Below, piece after piece: positions 34,235 through 44,942 of a stretch of 64,000 nucleotides of DNA. Under the pieces are notes generated by a model. The model did not search any database. It had not been told where the DNA came from and saw only the letters and a program-made list of their open reading frames with translations. The position numbers and the translations under genes are program-made. Position 1 is the first letter of the stretch. Every line of letters starts with the position of its first letter. The DNA is from Halopenitus salinus (lineage in GTDB: Archaea > Halobacteriota > Halobacteria > Halobacteriales > Haloferacaceae), in NCBI RefSeq assembly GCF_042662125.1, contig NZ_JBHSXL010000003.1, positions 186,001 through 250,000 of the forward strand. The letters are read 5' to 3'.

Positions 34235-34954
34235 ATGGACCGCTCGGACCCGGCTCGCCCGCACGGAACGCCGACGGACCCGCCCGAGAGTGAGCCGTTG
34301 TCGCGGTGGGTCGCTCCCCTCCCCGAGCGGCTCGAGTCGTTCGCGCTGCGGTACGTGTGGGTGATCGTCGCGATAAACCTGGTCGGAACGGCCTTCGGGT
34401 TCTACTACTACCGGTTCCAGTTCCGGCAGATCGACGCGACGTGGTGGGCGTTCGTCCCCGACAGTCCCGCGGCGACGCTTCTCGTCGCGATCGCGTTGGC
34501 CGCGTGGGCCGTCGGCCGCCCCAACGACTACCTCTCCGCGCTGGCGTTCGTCGGGAACGTCAAACTCGGCCTGTGGACGCCCTACGTCCTCGTCGCCTTC
34601 GCCCCCGGGTTCCTCGAGTTGAACCCGGTCCCGATGTACCTCTTTTTATTCTTCAGCCACCTCGGGATGGTGGTCCAGGCGTTCGTCCTCCACCGGATCG
34701 CCGCGTTCCGCCTCCGGACCATCGCCGTCGCCGCCGCGTGGTACACCGTCGACCTCCTGTTCGACTACTTCGTCCCGCCGGGCGGACAGGTGACACACAC
34801 CGCGTTGCCGTATGCGGGTTCGACGCCGTGGTTCACGACGACCGTGTTGCAGGTCGCGGCGGCGGGAGCGGTCGTGTTGACGATCGCTCCGGTCAGTTGG
34901 TTACTCCTCACGCGGCTGGAGAAGGTCCGGGCCGCGGCGATCGGCGCCAAGTGA
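34235..34954 (+). CDS. DUF1405 (YpjA-like) membrane protein
   Basis: A 239-residue membrane protein with six or seven helices, matching the DUF1405 family: YVWVIVAINLVGTAFGFYYY, FVPDSPAATLLVAIAL, GNVKLGLWTPYVLVAF and DLLFDYFVPPGG are characteristic. An ATG at 34235 follows GGAGGA, a possible ribosome-binding site. Function is unknown in any organism. It is divergent from the FxsA gene. Confidence 0.85.
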   Translation: MDRSDPARPHGTPTDPPESEPLSRWVAPLPERLESFALRYVWVIVAINLVGTAFGFYYYRFQFRQIDATWWAFVPDSPAATLLVAIALAAWAVGRPNDYLSALAFVGNVKLGLWTPYVLVAFAPGFLELNPVPMYLFLFFSHLGMVVQAFVLHRIAAFRLRTIAVAAAWYTVDLLFDYFVPPGGQVTHTALPYAGSTPWFTTTVLQVAAAGAVVLTIAPVSWLLLTRLEKVRAAAIGAK

Positions 34955-34971
34955 TCCGGGACTCGTCTCGT

Positions 34972-35826
34972 CTATCGATCGAGGGTTGCCTCGGTGTCGA
35001 TCCCGTAGACCCGACGCGGCGTCTCGACGTGTGCGAGCCGGACGGCGTCCTCATAGCCCTCCTCCAACAGCCAGCGGACGCGCCGCGGTACGGTCTTCGG
35101 GCCGAGAACCGCGCCCGGGCGATCCGGGTCGTCGACGAAGTCCGTCTCCATCAGGAAGGGATCGCCGCGCTCGGCCGCCCGCTCGAGACGCTCGCGCTCG
35201 CTCATCACGCTCGGCGTCGGCCCGCGCAACCGCCCGGATGCGTAGTGTTTGACCACGCAGTGGGACTCGAGCCCGCACTCCGTTGCCCACTCGGCGAGTT
35301 CGCGCAGGTCCTCGCTCGCCTCGGTGTGCAGCTGGACGGCACAGTCGTGTTCGGCGCCGAGCGAGAAGGCGTGTCTCGTGACCTCGTTGGAGGTCTCCCA
35401 CACGGCCTCCGTCACCTCGTAGTGCGGCCGTCCGGACTTCAACGCGAGCGCATCGCCGTCGGCCACGTACTCGGCGGCGACGGAGATCCCGCCGCACATC
35501 AACTCGCAAGCCTCCTTGGGCGTGAAGCCGCGGTCGTCGACGAGCCGACTGATCAGTCCGGGATGAACGCCCAGAACCGGCCAGGCTCGCCCCGGGAGAA
35601 GTTCGCTCGCCTCCGCGACGATCTCCAGCGTCTCCTCGAAGACCGCCCGGAAGTCGTCCGGCTCCTCGGGCTCGACGCCGAGGTGCCAGGAGGGCTTGTT
35701 GACCACGAGCAGGTGCGTCCCGCCGAGGTTCCGGAAGTCCTCGACGGCCGCCATCCCGCGACCGTGGCGCGGATCGAGGTGCAGGTGGTCGTCGAGCACG
35801 GGCGTCTCGAGCTGGGGTGCGGTCAT
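34972..35826 (-). CDS. TatD-related metal-dependent hydrolase
   Basis: A 284-residue TIM-barrel hydrolase of the TatD-related COG1099 group. Metal ligands are visible in VLDDHLHLDPRHGR (HxHxD), VLGVHPGLIS, VQLHTEASED and LMETDFVDDP. TatD proteins are DNases or peptidases with two metal ions; this archaeal group has no firmly assigned substrate. It ends 18 bases after the DUF1405 gene in convergent orientation. Confidence 0.8.
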   Translation of the reverse strand: MTAPQLETPVLDDHLHLDPRHGRGMAAVEDFRNLGGTHLLVVNKPSWHLGVEPEEPDDFRAVFEETLEIVAEASELLPGRAWPVLGVHPGLISRLVDDRGFTPKEACELMCGGISVAAEYVADGDALALKSGRPHYEVTEAVWETSNEVTRHAFSLGAEHDCAVQLHTEASEDLRELAEWATECGLESHCVVKHYASGRLRGPTPSVMSERERLERAAERGDPFLMETDFVDDPDRPGAVLGPKTVPRRVRWLLEEGYEDAVRLAHVETPRRVYGIDTEATLDR

Positions 35827-35930
35827 CGACGACCGATCCGGGCGCGAGCCTGAAAGCGCCCCCGATCGGAGCCTGAAAGCGTCCGTGATCGACCCGTGGT
35901 ACTTTGGTGTCTCCCACGAGTAACGGTTCC

Positions 35931-36965
35931 ATGTCCGCGGACGAGGCACCCGACGATCGGCTCCGCGAGCGGGCGAAACGGTCCCGGCTGAAGTCGTGGT
36001 TGCTCTTCGAAGCTGACCGCTTGTTGGTCGCCGTACTCGTCTCGACGGCGGTGTTCGTCGTCCTGGTGGCGACCGGGTACCTGTATCCCGGAGCCAGGGA
36101 GGCGATCGGCGGCGGGGACTCCGTCGACACCCTCTTTCAGGGGTTCCTGACGGCGACGATCACCGGCGTCACGCTCGTCGTGACGTTGAATCAGCTGGTT
36201 CTCTCCCAGGAGTTCGGGGCGGTCGGGGACCAACGCGAACGCATGGAGGAAGCGATGCAGTTTCGCGAGGACGTCGCCGACGCCATCGAGGCGCCGGTGA
36301 GCCCGGTTCGACCGAGCCAGTTCCTGCGCGCGCTCGTCCAGGTGGCGGGAGAGCGTGCGTCGGAGTTCCGCGATGCGGTTCCGAGCGACGTCGACGACGA
36401 CGTGGCGGAGGAAGTCGAGACCCTCACGGGAAGCCTCACGGAGAACGCAGAGCGCGTCTCAGGCGGCCTCGACGACGCGCGATTCGGCCGGTTCGAGGTG
36501 ATCCTCTCCGCGTTGGATTTCAACTACTCATGGAAGATATTCACCGCCCGGCGCCTCAACGAACGGCACGGCGACTCGCTGACGGCCGAGAGTACCGAAG
36601 CCCTCGAGCGGTTGATCGAGGTGCTCCTGTTTTTCGGCCCCGCGCGCGAGCACTTCAAGACGCTGTACTTCCAGTGGGATCTCATCGTCCTCTCGCGTCG
36701 CATCCTCGCGGCGTCCCTCCCCGCGTTGCTCGTCTCGACGGGCATGATCCTGTTTTTCGACGCGGGCGCCTACGGGGTCGCGGTGTTCGACGTCGATACG
36801 CTCGTCCTCGTGGTGTCTGCCGCGGCGACCGTTGCCGTGGTTCCGTTCGTGATCCTCCTGGCATACGTCATGCGGATCGCAACGGTGACGAGACACACGC
36901 TCTCGATCGGCCCGTTTATTCTCCGGGAGACCGACGAGGTGAGCGAGGTCGAGTGGGACCGGTGA
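35931..36965 (+). CDS. Four-helix haloarchaeal membrane protein, function unknown
   Basis: A 344-residue protein with two N-terminal helices (LVAVLVSTAVFVVLVATGYLY; GFLTATITGVTLVVTLNQLVL), a long helical soluble region of about 150 residues, and two C-terminal helices (ALLVSTGMILFFDAG and VVSAAATVAVVPFVILLAYVM). The pattern resembles conserved haloarchaeal membrane proteins of unknown role. It starts at an ATG about 105 bp after the divergent hydrolase gene. No catalytic motif is seen. Confidence 0.75.
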   Translation: MSADEAPDDRLRERAKRSRLKSWLLFEADRLLVAVLVSTAVFVVLVATGYLYPGAREAIGGGDSVDTLFQGFLTATITGVTLVVTLNQLVLSQEFGAVGDQRERMEEAMQFREDVADAIEAPVSPVRPSQFLRALVQVAGERASEFRDAVPSDVDDDVAEEVETLTGSLTENAERVSGGLDDARFGRFEVILSALDFNYSWKIFTARRLNERHGDSLTAESTEALERLIEVLLFFGPAREHFKTLYFQWDLIVLSRRILAASLPALLVSTGMILFFDAGAYGVAVFDVDTLVLVVSAAATVAVVPFVILLAYVMRIATVTRHTLSIGPFILRETDEVSEVEWDR

Positions 36966-37029
36966 GGCGCCGGGTCGGCGGCGCGTCGGATCGGCGGTCC
37001 GTCGGGTCCAGCTTCGTGCGGACGGCTCC

Positions 37030-37623
37030 TCAGATCGACAATCTGACCGCTGCACGCTCGCGGTCGTCCCCGTTTCCATCGGCGTCGTCCTCGTCCCGAT
37101 CGTCTCCGCTCCGACCGGCGTCGACGGCGATATCGAGAGTCGAAAACGCCTCGTGGAGGTGCTCGTAGGTCCGGTCGATCGCCTCGACGATCACCTTCGT
37201 CTCCCCGATCACGGGCATGAAGTTGGTGTCGCCCTCCCACCGCGGGACGACGTGCGTGTGGATGTGGTCGTCTATCGATCCTCCGGCCGCCGCGTCCCCG
37301 AGGTTCATCCCGGTGTTGACCCCGTCCGGGCCGATCGCGGCGTCCATGGCGTCGAGCGTGGCCGCCTTGAGTCGGCCGTGCTCGAGCATCGCCTCGTCGT
37401 CGAGGTCTCCCCACTCGCCGACGTGGTCGTAGGGAATGACCATGGCGTGGCCGGGATTGTAGGGGGCGTTGTTCAACAACACGAAGTTGTGGTCGCCGCG
37501 TGCGACGATCCACGACTCCACGTCGTCGTCGCGTTCGGGCAGCACGCAAAACGGGCAGCCGTCGACCGGGTCCTCGTCCCGCTCGACCCACTCGATGCGC
37601 CAGGGCGCGTAGATCCGGTCCAT
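37030..37623 (-). CDS. HIT-family nucleotide hydrolase/transferase
   Basis: A 197-residue HIT-superfamily protein. The catalytic motif is HIHTHVVPRW (H-x-H-x-H), preceded by a zinc-type CPFC in GCPFCVLPERDDD and NAPYNPGHAMVIPYDHV. The APWRIEWV opening is typical of the Fhit/Ap4A-hydrolase-like branch. A C-terminal acidic tail of about 30 residues is low complexity. It likely hydrolyses dinucleoside polyphosphates or related adenylated compounds. The start at 37623 (MDRIYAPWR) fits the family. Confidence 0.88.
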   Translation of the reverse strand: MDRIYAPWRIEWVERDEDPVDGCPFCVLPERDDDVESWIVARGDHNFVLLNNAPYNPGHAMVIPYDHVGEWGDLDDEAMLEHGRLKAATLDAMDAAIGPDGVNTGMNLGDAAAGGSIDDHIHTHVVPRWEGDTNFMPVIGETKVIVEAIDRTYEHLHEAFSTLDIAVDAGRSGDDRDEDDADGNGDDRERAAVRLSI

Positions 37624-37723
37624 ACCGTCGGTGGCGTCGCAACGTCCTTGAATCCGGGCGATTCGCCCCCGATCGATGCCGCGGGGCGAGGCTTTATCGG
37701 ATCCTCTTGAGTAGCCCCAACCC

Positions 37724-37924
37724 ATGGCGTCGCACGCCACCGATCCGGATGCGGTTCGCGAGCCCTGCGACGACTGCGGGGAGCGGACGGTACATCGAGT
37801 ACGCGTGGAGATCCGGACCGAAAGCGAAAAGGCCGAGAACGCGCGCTTCTCGCGGGAACCCTACCGGATCGCGGTCTGTCGACGCTGCGGAGCCGAGACC
37901 GCGACGCGGATGAACGACGAGTGA
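37724..37924 (+). CDS. Small zinc-ribbon protein
   Basis: A 66-residue protein with CDDCGERTVHRVRVEIR and CRRCGAETATRM, a simple four-cysteine zinc ribbon. It is divergent from the HIT gene, with a CTTTATC element about 25-30 nt before its ATG. Similar short proteins occur widely in haloarchaea, without known function; nucleic-acid or protein binding is likely. Confidence 0.75.
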   Translation: MASHATDPDAVREPCDDCGERTVHRVRVEIRTESEKAENARFSREPYRIAVCRRCGAETATRMNDE

Positions 37925-38024
37925 CGATTCGACCGAGCGGCTCGGCGATCGGGCGGTCGAAGGGGCGATCCGGACGATCGACCGATCGTGAAGCCGAGCA
38001 AACCCAAGGCCGGCCGATGGTCGG

Positions 38025-38933
38025 TCAGTCGAACCCGTGGATCCCGGCGGTCGTCACCTCGACGCCCTCGTCGGTGACGAGCAGCGTGTGTTCGGCCTGA
38101 CTCACGAGCTGGCCGGCGTCCTCCTTCAACACGGGATAGCCCTTGATCACGTCCTGTCGTTTGAGCCGACGCAGCGCCATCTCCGAGCCGTCCATCTCGA
38201 GCCATCGGGCCGCGAACGGAAGCCCGTCGAACTCCTCTATCGCGGAGAGCGCCTCGCGGGCGCGACGGTCGCGAACGCTTCGCTCGCGCTCGAGTTCGAA
38301 GATCTCCTCGGTGGTCCCCTCGCCGACCTTGCCGCGCCCGTCGGTCGCGAACGGCTCGATCGCGACCGCCTGTCCGGGCTCGAGCGTGACCGACCGGTCG
38401 ACGCCGCGGTTCGGAACGTTCGGGCCCGTGTGGGCGTCGTAGCGCTCGACGCCGTGGCCCGAGAGGTTGAGGATCGGGGTGTAGCCGTACCCGCGGATCA
38501 CGTCCTCTATCGCCCCGCCGACCTCGCCGACCGGCACGCCGGGACCGGCCTCGTCGATCGCGGCCTCCAGCGCCATCTCGGAGGCCTCGACGAGCTCGTC
38601 GGACCCCGAGAAGTCCACCGTCACCGCCGCGTCGGCGATGTAGCCGTCGACGTGCACGCCGACGTCGAGACAGACCATGTCCGTCTCGCCGAAGGTCTCC
38701 TCGCCGCTCCCGTCGGGCGTCGCGTGTGAGGCCTCCTCGTCGACGCTGATGTTCACCGGAAACGCGAGGCCGGCGCCCGACTCGCGGACGTGATCTTCGG
38801 CCCACTCCGCGACCTCCAGGTGTGTCACACCCGGCTCGATCATCTCGCGGGCCTCGTTCATCGTCTCCGTGAGGATTCGACCGGCCTCTCTGTAGCTCTC
38901 GAGTACGTCGTCGTCGAACGGCTCCTCGCTCAT
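38025..38933 (-). CDS. map: Methionine aminopeptidase, type II
   Basis: Removes initiator methionine from nascent proteins. The 302-residue protein has the archaeal type II layout. N-terminal GVTHLEVAEWAEDHV and LAFPVNISVDEEASHATP precede the metal-binding core CLDVGVHVDGYIADAAVTVDF, with GHGVERYDAHTGPNVPN and AIEPFATDGRGK further on. The helical insertion of type II enzymes is present near the C-terminus (SAIEEFDGLPFAARWLE). It lies 53 bp from the stop of the frameshifted M24 peptidase gene, which it follows in transcription order. Confidence 0.95.
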   Translation of the reverse strand: MSEEPFDDDVLESYREAGRILTETMNEAREMIEPGVTHLEVAEWAEDHVRESGAGLAFPVNISVDEEASHATPDGSGEETFGETDMVCLDVGVHVDGYIADAAVTVDFSGSDELVEASEMALEAAIDEAGPGVPVGEVGGAIEDVIRGYGYTPILNLSGHGVERYDAHTGPNVPNRGVDRSVTLEPGQAVAIEPFATDGRGKVGEGTTEEIFELERERSVRDRRAREALSAIEEFDGLPFAARWLEMDGSEMALRRLKRQDVIKGYPVLKEDAGQLVSQAEHTLLVTDEGVEVTTAGIHGFD

Positions 38934-38986
38934 GGGGACGGGTTCGCGCAGCGACCGGAAAGAGGTTGCGGGAAACGGTTCGAGGT

Positions 38987-40167
38987 CTAGATCGTGAACA
39001 GCTCGCGCGGGAAGTCGGCGAGCGGCTCCGCGCCGGTCGCGGTCACGCGGAACGTCTCGCTGAGTTCGACGCCGAACTCGTCCTCCCAGATGCCGGGTAT
39101 CATGTGGAAGGTCATGTCCTCCTCGAGCACCGTCTCGTCGCCGGGACGGATGCTCGCGGTGTGTTCGCCCCAGTCCGGCGGGTAGCCGAGCCCCATCGAG
39201 TAGCCGATCCGGTCCTCCTTCTCGAGCCCGTACTCGGCGATCGTCTCACGCCAGGCCGTCTCGACGGTCTCGCAGGTGACCCCCGGTTCGGCGGCGTCGA
39301 GCGCGGCCTCGATCCCCTCGACAACGACATCCGCGGTCCGTTGGATCTCCGTCGGCGGATCGCCGATGAAGGCCGTTCGGGCCAGCGGCGAGTGGTAGCG
39401 GTGGCGACATCCCGATAGCTCGATGAGTACGAGTTCTCCCTGCTGGAAGGGCCGGTCGGTCCAGGTGAGATGCGGCGTCCCGGTGTGGTCGCCCGAGGGC
39501 ATCAGGGGGACGATGGCCGGGTAGTCGCCGCCGTACTCGTCGGTGCCCCGGATCAGCCGGTCGTAGATCGCGGCGGCGGCCTCGTACTCGGGGACGCCCG
39601 CGTCGATCGCGTCGATCCCCGCGAGCATGGCCTCCTCGGAGATGCGTGCGGCCTCGCGCATGTACTCGATCTCTCGCTCGGACTTGCGGATCCGGATCCA
39701 CCCGACGAGCAGCGTCGCGTCCTCGAAGTCCGCCTCGGGGAGGTTCGCGTCCAGGCGCGTGTAGGACTTGGCGGTGAAGTAGGAGGCGTCCATCTCCAGG
39801 CCGATCCGACCGTCGGCGACGCCGAGATCCTCCAGAACGCCGGCCAGGTAGTCCATCGGGTGGAGGTCGTGTGGCGAGTGGACGTGGTCGTCGCTGTAGG
39901 CGCGAATGCTGTCCTCGCCGAGCCAGGTCGTCGCGCGCGCGCGCCGTTTCGGTCCATGTCCCGGCCGACCCACACCGGCTCGTCGCGCTCGCGGGTGACG
40001 ACGACCGCCTGGTGGACGTAAAACGACCAGCCGTCGTAGCCCGTGAGGTAGTTCATGTTCGCCGGGTCGGCGACGACGATCGCGTCCAGCCCCTCCTCGG
40101 CCAACCGCCGTTTCGTCCGCTCCAGGCGTCGTTCGTACTCGGAATCCGGAAAGAGGTTTCGCGACAT
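38987..40167 (-). pseudogene. M24 (DoeA/Xaa-Pro-type) peptidase-fold hydrolase with an internal frameshift
   Basis: A creatinase/aminopeptidase-P-fold protein closest in my reading to ectoine hydrolase DoeA. Residues 1-77 (MSRNLFPDSEYERRL, then NMNYLTGYDGWSFYVHQ and RDMDRNGARA) are in one frame from 40167. The rest (TTWLGEDSIRAYSDDHV through LADFPRELFTI) continues in another frame from 39931 down to 38987. The join is a CG dinucleotide run at 39932-39942 that is 11 nt long, where 9 or 12 would keep the frame. M24 metal-site regions such as VLIELSGCRHRYHSP and FHMIPGIWEDEFG are intact. Intact length would be about 394 residues. Mutation, phase variation and sequencing error are all possible. 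Confidence 0.85.
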
Positions 40168-40393
40168 GATAACGGGTCTCGCATCGAGGAACGAACGGAC
40201 GCTCTAAAAGTATTTCGTGTATACTGGGAACGATTACTGTGTATATCGTCGGGCGCCCCGGTGAGCCGATCTCGAGGAGCCCGTCCCCGCGATACCGGGG
40301 AATATCGGCGCCGCAATATCGGGAAAAGCCCGGCTCCACGAGCTTCCCGGTGTCCCCGGAAAATCGGGGAATTCCGGGCGCTCGAGGACCGAT

Positions 40394-41656
<1,263 letters not shown>

Positions 41657-41933
41657 AAACGGTGAGGTTTTCCTCGACCACCCTAAAGTGCCTACCGCTT
41701 TCCTCGCGAGCCCGAGATCGACCGAATACGCCCGGATACGGACGATCCGCGATCGGACCGGGGGTTCCGTGGTCCTCCGCGAGCCGATCGACGATCCGGC
41801 GTCCGGCTCCCCGCGACCGCCGGTGACGACGACGTCCATGCGCGTCCTCCGGTGGACGCCGCCACAGTGTCGCGATGATCGGTTCCGGTCCCGACGGGTC
41901 GGTCGCGAGGGCCGTACCGTCCCTACGTTCCGC

Positions 41934-43580
41934 TCAGTACCCCTGTGCGTTGCCGTCCTTTCGCGGCTCGGTCGCCGCCGACAGCACCCCGTCCGCCTCG
42001 CGAACGATCTGTGCGCCGCCGAAGTGTCCGGCCTCCATGGTCCGGACGCGGTGACCCCGTCGGGAGAGCTTGGCGGACAGGTCGTCCGGGAAGTGGGGTT
42101 CGACCGCCAGCTCGCCGGACTCGCGGTAGCGCCACCGCGGCTCGTCGAGCGCGCGCTGGATCGGCATGTCGTAGTCGACGACGTTCGCGATCACCTGGAG
42201 GTGGCCCTGCGGCTGCATGTACCCCCCCATCACGCCGAAGGCGGCCCAGTCGTCTGCGTCGAACCGTGCCACCGCCGGAACCAGGGTGTGGAAGGGGCGC
42301 TTTCCGGGCTCGAGCGCGTTCGGGTGGTCCGGATCGAGCGAGAACGAGGATCCCCGGTTCTGGAGCGCGATTCCGGTGTCGCCGGCGACCACTCCGGAGC
42401 CGAACCCGGCGAACCGCGAGTTGATGTAGGAGACGAGGTTGCCCTCCCCGTCGGCGACGGTCAGGAGGACGGTGTCGGCGTCCTCGGCGTTCGCGTTCGG
42501 CACGCCGAACCCCACGTCGTGGTTCGCCCCCTCGCCGACCTCGCGAGCACGCCTTCGGGCCCAGGACTTCGAGCCGATCGGCGGGTGGTCCTCGTAGTCG
42601 GGGTCGGTGATGTAGCGGTGGCCGTCGTGGAACGCGAGCTTCATCGCCTCCGCGAGCCGGTGGACGCGTTCGACGGAGCCGTGTGGGTGCTCGCCCGCCC
42701 CCAACTCCTCCGCGACGTTCAACGCCTCGAGCGCGATGAGCCCCTGGTTGTTCGGCGGCAGCTCGTACACCTCGGCGCCGTTGTAGGTCGTAGAGACCGG
42801 GTCCGGCCACTCGACCTCGAACGATCGCAGGTCCGAGACGGAGAGGAACCCGCCGCGGGCCTGCACCTCGGTCGCGATCGCCTCGGCGATCTCGCCGTCG
42901 TAGACGACGTCCGCGCCCTCCTTTGCGATCCGTCGAAGCGACTCGCCGAGCCGCGGCAGCGTGACCACCTGGCCCGTCTCCGGCGCGGCTCCGTCGAACA
43001 GGAAGGCCTCGCGGGCGTGGTCGGTCTCGAACACCTCCTCGCCGTGTCGCCACTGCTCGGCGACGACCTCCGAGACCGGGTACCCCTCGGTCGCGTAGCG
43101 GATCGCGGGCTGAAGCAGCTCCGCGAGGGACTTGCGCCCGAGCTTCTCGGCGGTCGCCTCCCAGCCGCGGGCGGTGCCCGGGACGGTGATCGCGTACGGC
43201 CCCCGGTGGGGCATCTCGACGTCGTCGGGATCGACCGCTCCGTCCGACTCGCCGCCTTCGGCCTCCCGATCGGCGGCCACCGCCGACCGGACGGCGTCGA
43301 TCGTCGCACCCTCGGGCGCCCCGCCGCACGCCCGCATCGCGCCGACCTCGCCGTCCGCGGTCCGGTAGAGCGCGAACACGTCCCCGCCGAGCCCCGTGGA
43401 GGTCGGCTCGACGACGTTCAACGCCGCCGCGGTCGAGACGGCCGCGTCGAAGGCGTTGCCCCCGTCCCGGAGCGTCTCGATGCCGGCCTGTGCGGCCAGC
43501 GGCTGGCTCGTGGCGACGACGCCCCGCGATCCGTACACCGTCGATCGGCGCGAAGTGAAACGATCGAGGTCGGGTTCCAT
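41934..43580 (-). CDS. ggt: Gamma-glutamyltransferase family protein
   Basis: A 548-residue Ntn hydrolase. The autoprocessing nucleophile should be Thr370 in ADTVLLTVADGEGN, which aligns with the TTHYSVVD start of the small subunit of the E. coli enzyme. N-terminal GVVATSQPLAAQAGIETLRDGG-like sequence, GLGGDVFALY and the C-terminal GVMGGYMQPQGHLQV complete the family pattern. No signal peptide is visible, so it is likely cytosolic. Haloarchaea use gamma-glutamylcysteine rather than glutathione, so the substrate may be that thiol or another gamma-glutamyl compound (inference). Confidence 0.9.
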   Translation of the reverse strand: MEPDLDRFTSRRSTVYGSRGVVATSQPLAAQAGIETLRDGGNAFDAAVSTAAALNVVEPTSTGLGGDVFALYRTADGEVGAMRACGGAPEGATIDAVRSAVAADREAEGGESDGAVDPDDVEMPHRGPYAITVPGTARGWEATAEKLGRKSLAELLQPAIRYATEGYPVSEVVAEQWRHGEEVFETDHAREAFLFDGAAPETGQVVTLPRLGESLRRIAKEGADVVYDGEIAEAIATEVQARGGFLSVSDLRSFEVEWPDPVSTTYNGAEVYELPPNNQGLIALEALNVAEELGAGEHPHGSVERVHRLAEAMKLAFHDGHRYITDPDYEDHPPIGSKSWARRRAREVGEGANHDVGFGVPNANAEDADTVLLTVADGEGNLVSYINSRFAGFGSGVVAGDTGIALQNRGSSFSLDPDHPNALEPGKRPFHTLVPAVARFDADDWAAFGVMGGYMQPQGHLQVIANVVDYDMPIQRALDEPRWRYRESGELAVEPHFPDDLSAKLSRRGHRVRTMEAGHFGGAQIVREADGVLSAATEPRKDGNAQGY

Positions 43581-43695
43581 ACCCGGCGATCGGGGGCCGG
43601 AACCAAGAATCCCACAGATCCGCGAGGGTGCCCGTCGGTCCTCCACGTTCGCGTGTCGGCCACCACGTCCGCCAGTCGCCCCACGATCGTCGACC

Positions 43696-43702
43696 ATTTA
43701 TC
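43696..43702 (+). promoter_or_regulatory. TATA box for thiI
   Basis: ATTTATC lies at -29 to -23 from the ATG at 43725 and decides it over the in-frame ATG at 43749 and over a very long upstream open frame. Confidence 0.6.
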
Positions 43703-43724
43703 GCCGCTCGACGAACCGTCGACG

Positions 43725-44942
43725 ATGGATCACGGACCGGGAGCCACGATGGACGCCGCCGACGTCCCGCCGGGCGCCGACGCCGTGCTCGTTCGCGTCG
43801 GCGAGATCGGCACGAAGAGCGAACGCGTCCGGTACGAGATGCAGTCCCAGCTCGGCCGAAACCTGAAGGCCCTCCTCGCCGACCGCGGGATCGACGCTCG
43901 CGTCCGCCACCGGCGAAATCGGCCGATCGTCGAGGTCGACGGTCCCCTCGAAGCGGCCGCCGCGACCGACGCCGCGACCGACGCGTTCGGCGTGGTCTCG
44001 GCCAGTCCCGCAGTCACGGTCGACCCCACGATGGACGCGGTCGCCGACGCGCTCGGCGACGTCGCCGCCGACCGCTTTTCGGGCGGGTCCTTCGCCGTCC
44101 GCGTGGATCGGGTCGGGGACCACCCCTTCACGAGCGAGGACGCCGAACGCGAGGGCGGAAGCGCGGTCTTCGAGGCGGTCTCCGATCGCGATCCCGAGGT
44201 GGACCTCGAGGACCCGGACGTGACGTTCCGCGCGAAGGTCCACGACGACGAGGCGTTCGTCTTCGTCGAGAAGCACCCGGGACCGGGCGGGCTCCCGCTC
44301 GGCAGCCAGCGTCCCCTCGTGGCCCTGCTCTCGGGAGGGATCGACTCGCCGGTCGCCGCCTTCGAGGTGATGTCCCGCGGGGCGCCGATCACGCCGATCT
44401 ACCTCGATCTCGGCGACTTCGGCGGACCGGACCACAGAGCCAGATCCGAGGCCTCAGCCCGCACGCTCGCCGCCTACGCGCCGAACCACCTGGATTCGAT
44501 CCTCGTCGTCGACGCCGGCGACGTCTGTCGGGAGCTCGCGGACACCCTCGAGAGCGGTCGAATGCTCGTCTTTCGCCGGTTCATGTACCGCGTGGCCGCC
44601 GACGTCGCGGCGGACATCGGCGCAACCGGGGTGGTGACCGGCGAGGCGATCGGACAGAAGTCGAGCCAGACGACCCAGAACCTCTCGGTGCTCGATTCGG
44701 TGACGGACTTTCCCGTCCACCGGCCGCTTCTCACGCGGGACAAGTCGACGATCACCGACCACGCCAGACGGATCGGGACCTACGAGGCCGCCGAGATTCC
44801 GGCGGGCTGTGAACGCTTCGCGCCCGACCAGCCGGAGACGCGGGCGGGACTCGAACAGATGGCCGACATCGAGCCGGAGTGGCTTCGAGAGCGGGCCCGT
44901 GCGGCGGCCGACGACCGCGAATACGTGGCGCTTCGACGTTAG
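43725..44942 (+). CDS. thiI: tRNA sulfurtransferase ThiI
   Basis: ThiI makes 4-thiouridine at position 8 of tRNA and can feed thiamine thiazole synthesis. The 405-residue protein has an N-terminal ferredoxin-like/THUMP region (about 20-170) and a PP-loop adenylation domain with LLSGGIDSPVAAFEVM (SGGIDSP at 203-209). TGEAIGQKSSQTTQNLSVLD and a conserved cysteine in EIPAGCERFAPDQ follow. The rhodanese domain of E. coli ThiI is absent, as is usual in archaea. Its stop overlaps that of the convergent FAD oxidoreductase by four bases. Confidence 0.95.
   Translation: MDHGPGATMDAADVPPGADAVLVRVGEIGTKSERVRYEMQSQLGRNLKALLADRGIDARVRHRRNRPIVEVDGPLEAAAATDAATDAFGVVSASPAVTVDPTMDAVADALGDVAADRFSGGSFAVRVDRVGDHPFTSEDAEREGGSAVFEAVSDRDPEVDLEDPDVTFRAKVHDDEAFVFVEKHPGPGGLPLGSQRPLVALLSGGIDSPVAAFEVMSRGAPITPIYLDLGDFGGPDHRARSEASARTLAAYAPNHLDSILVVDAGDVCRELADTLESGRMLVFRRFMYRVAADVAADIGATGVVTGEAIGQKSSQTTQNLSVLDSVTDFPVHRPLLTRDKSTITDHARRIGTYEAAEIPAGCERFAPDQPETRAGLEQMADIEPEWLRERARAAADDREYVALRR

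Noticed and set aside
41688..43724. Open frame extending thiI upstream by 679 codons across ggt
   Set aside because: It is antisense to gamma-glutamyltransferase and is cut by the thiI TATA box at 43696-43702.
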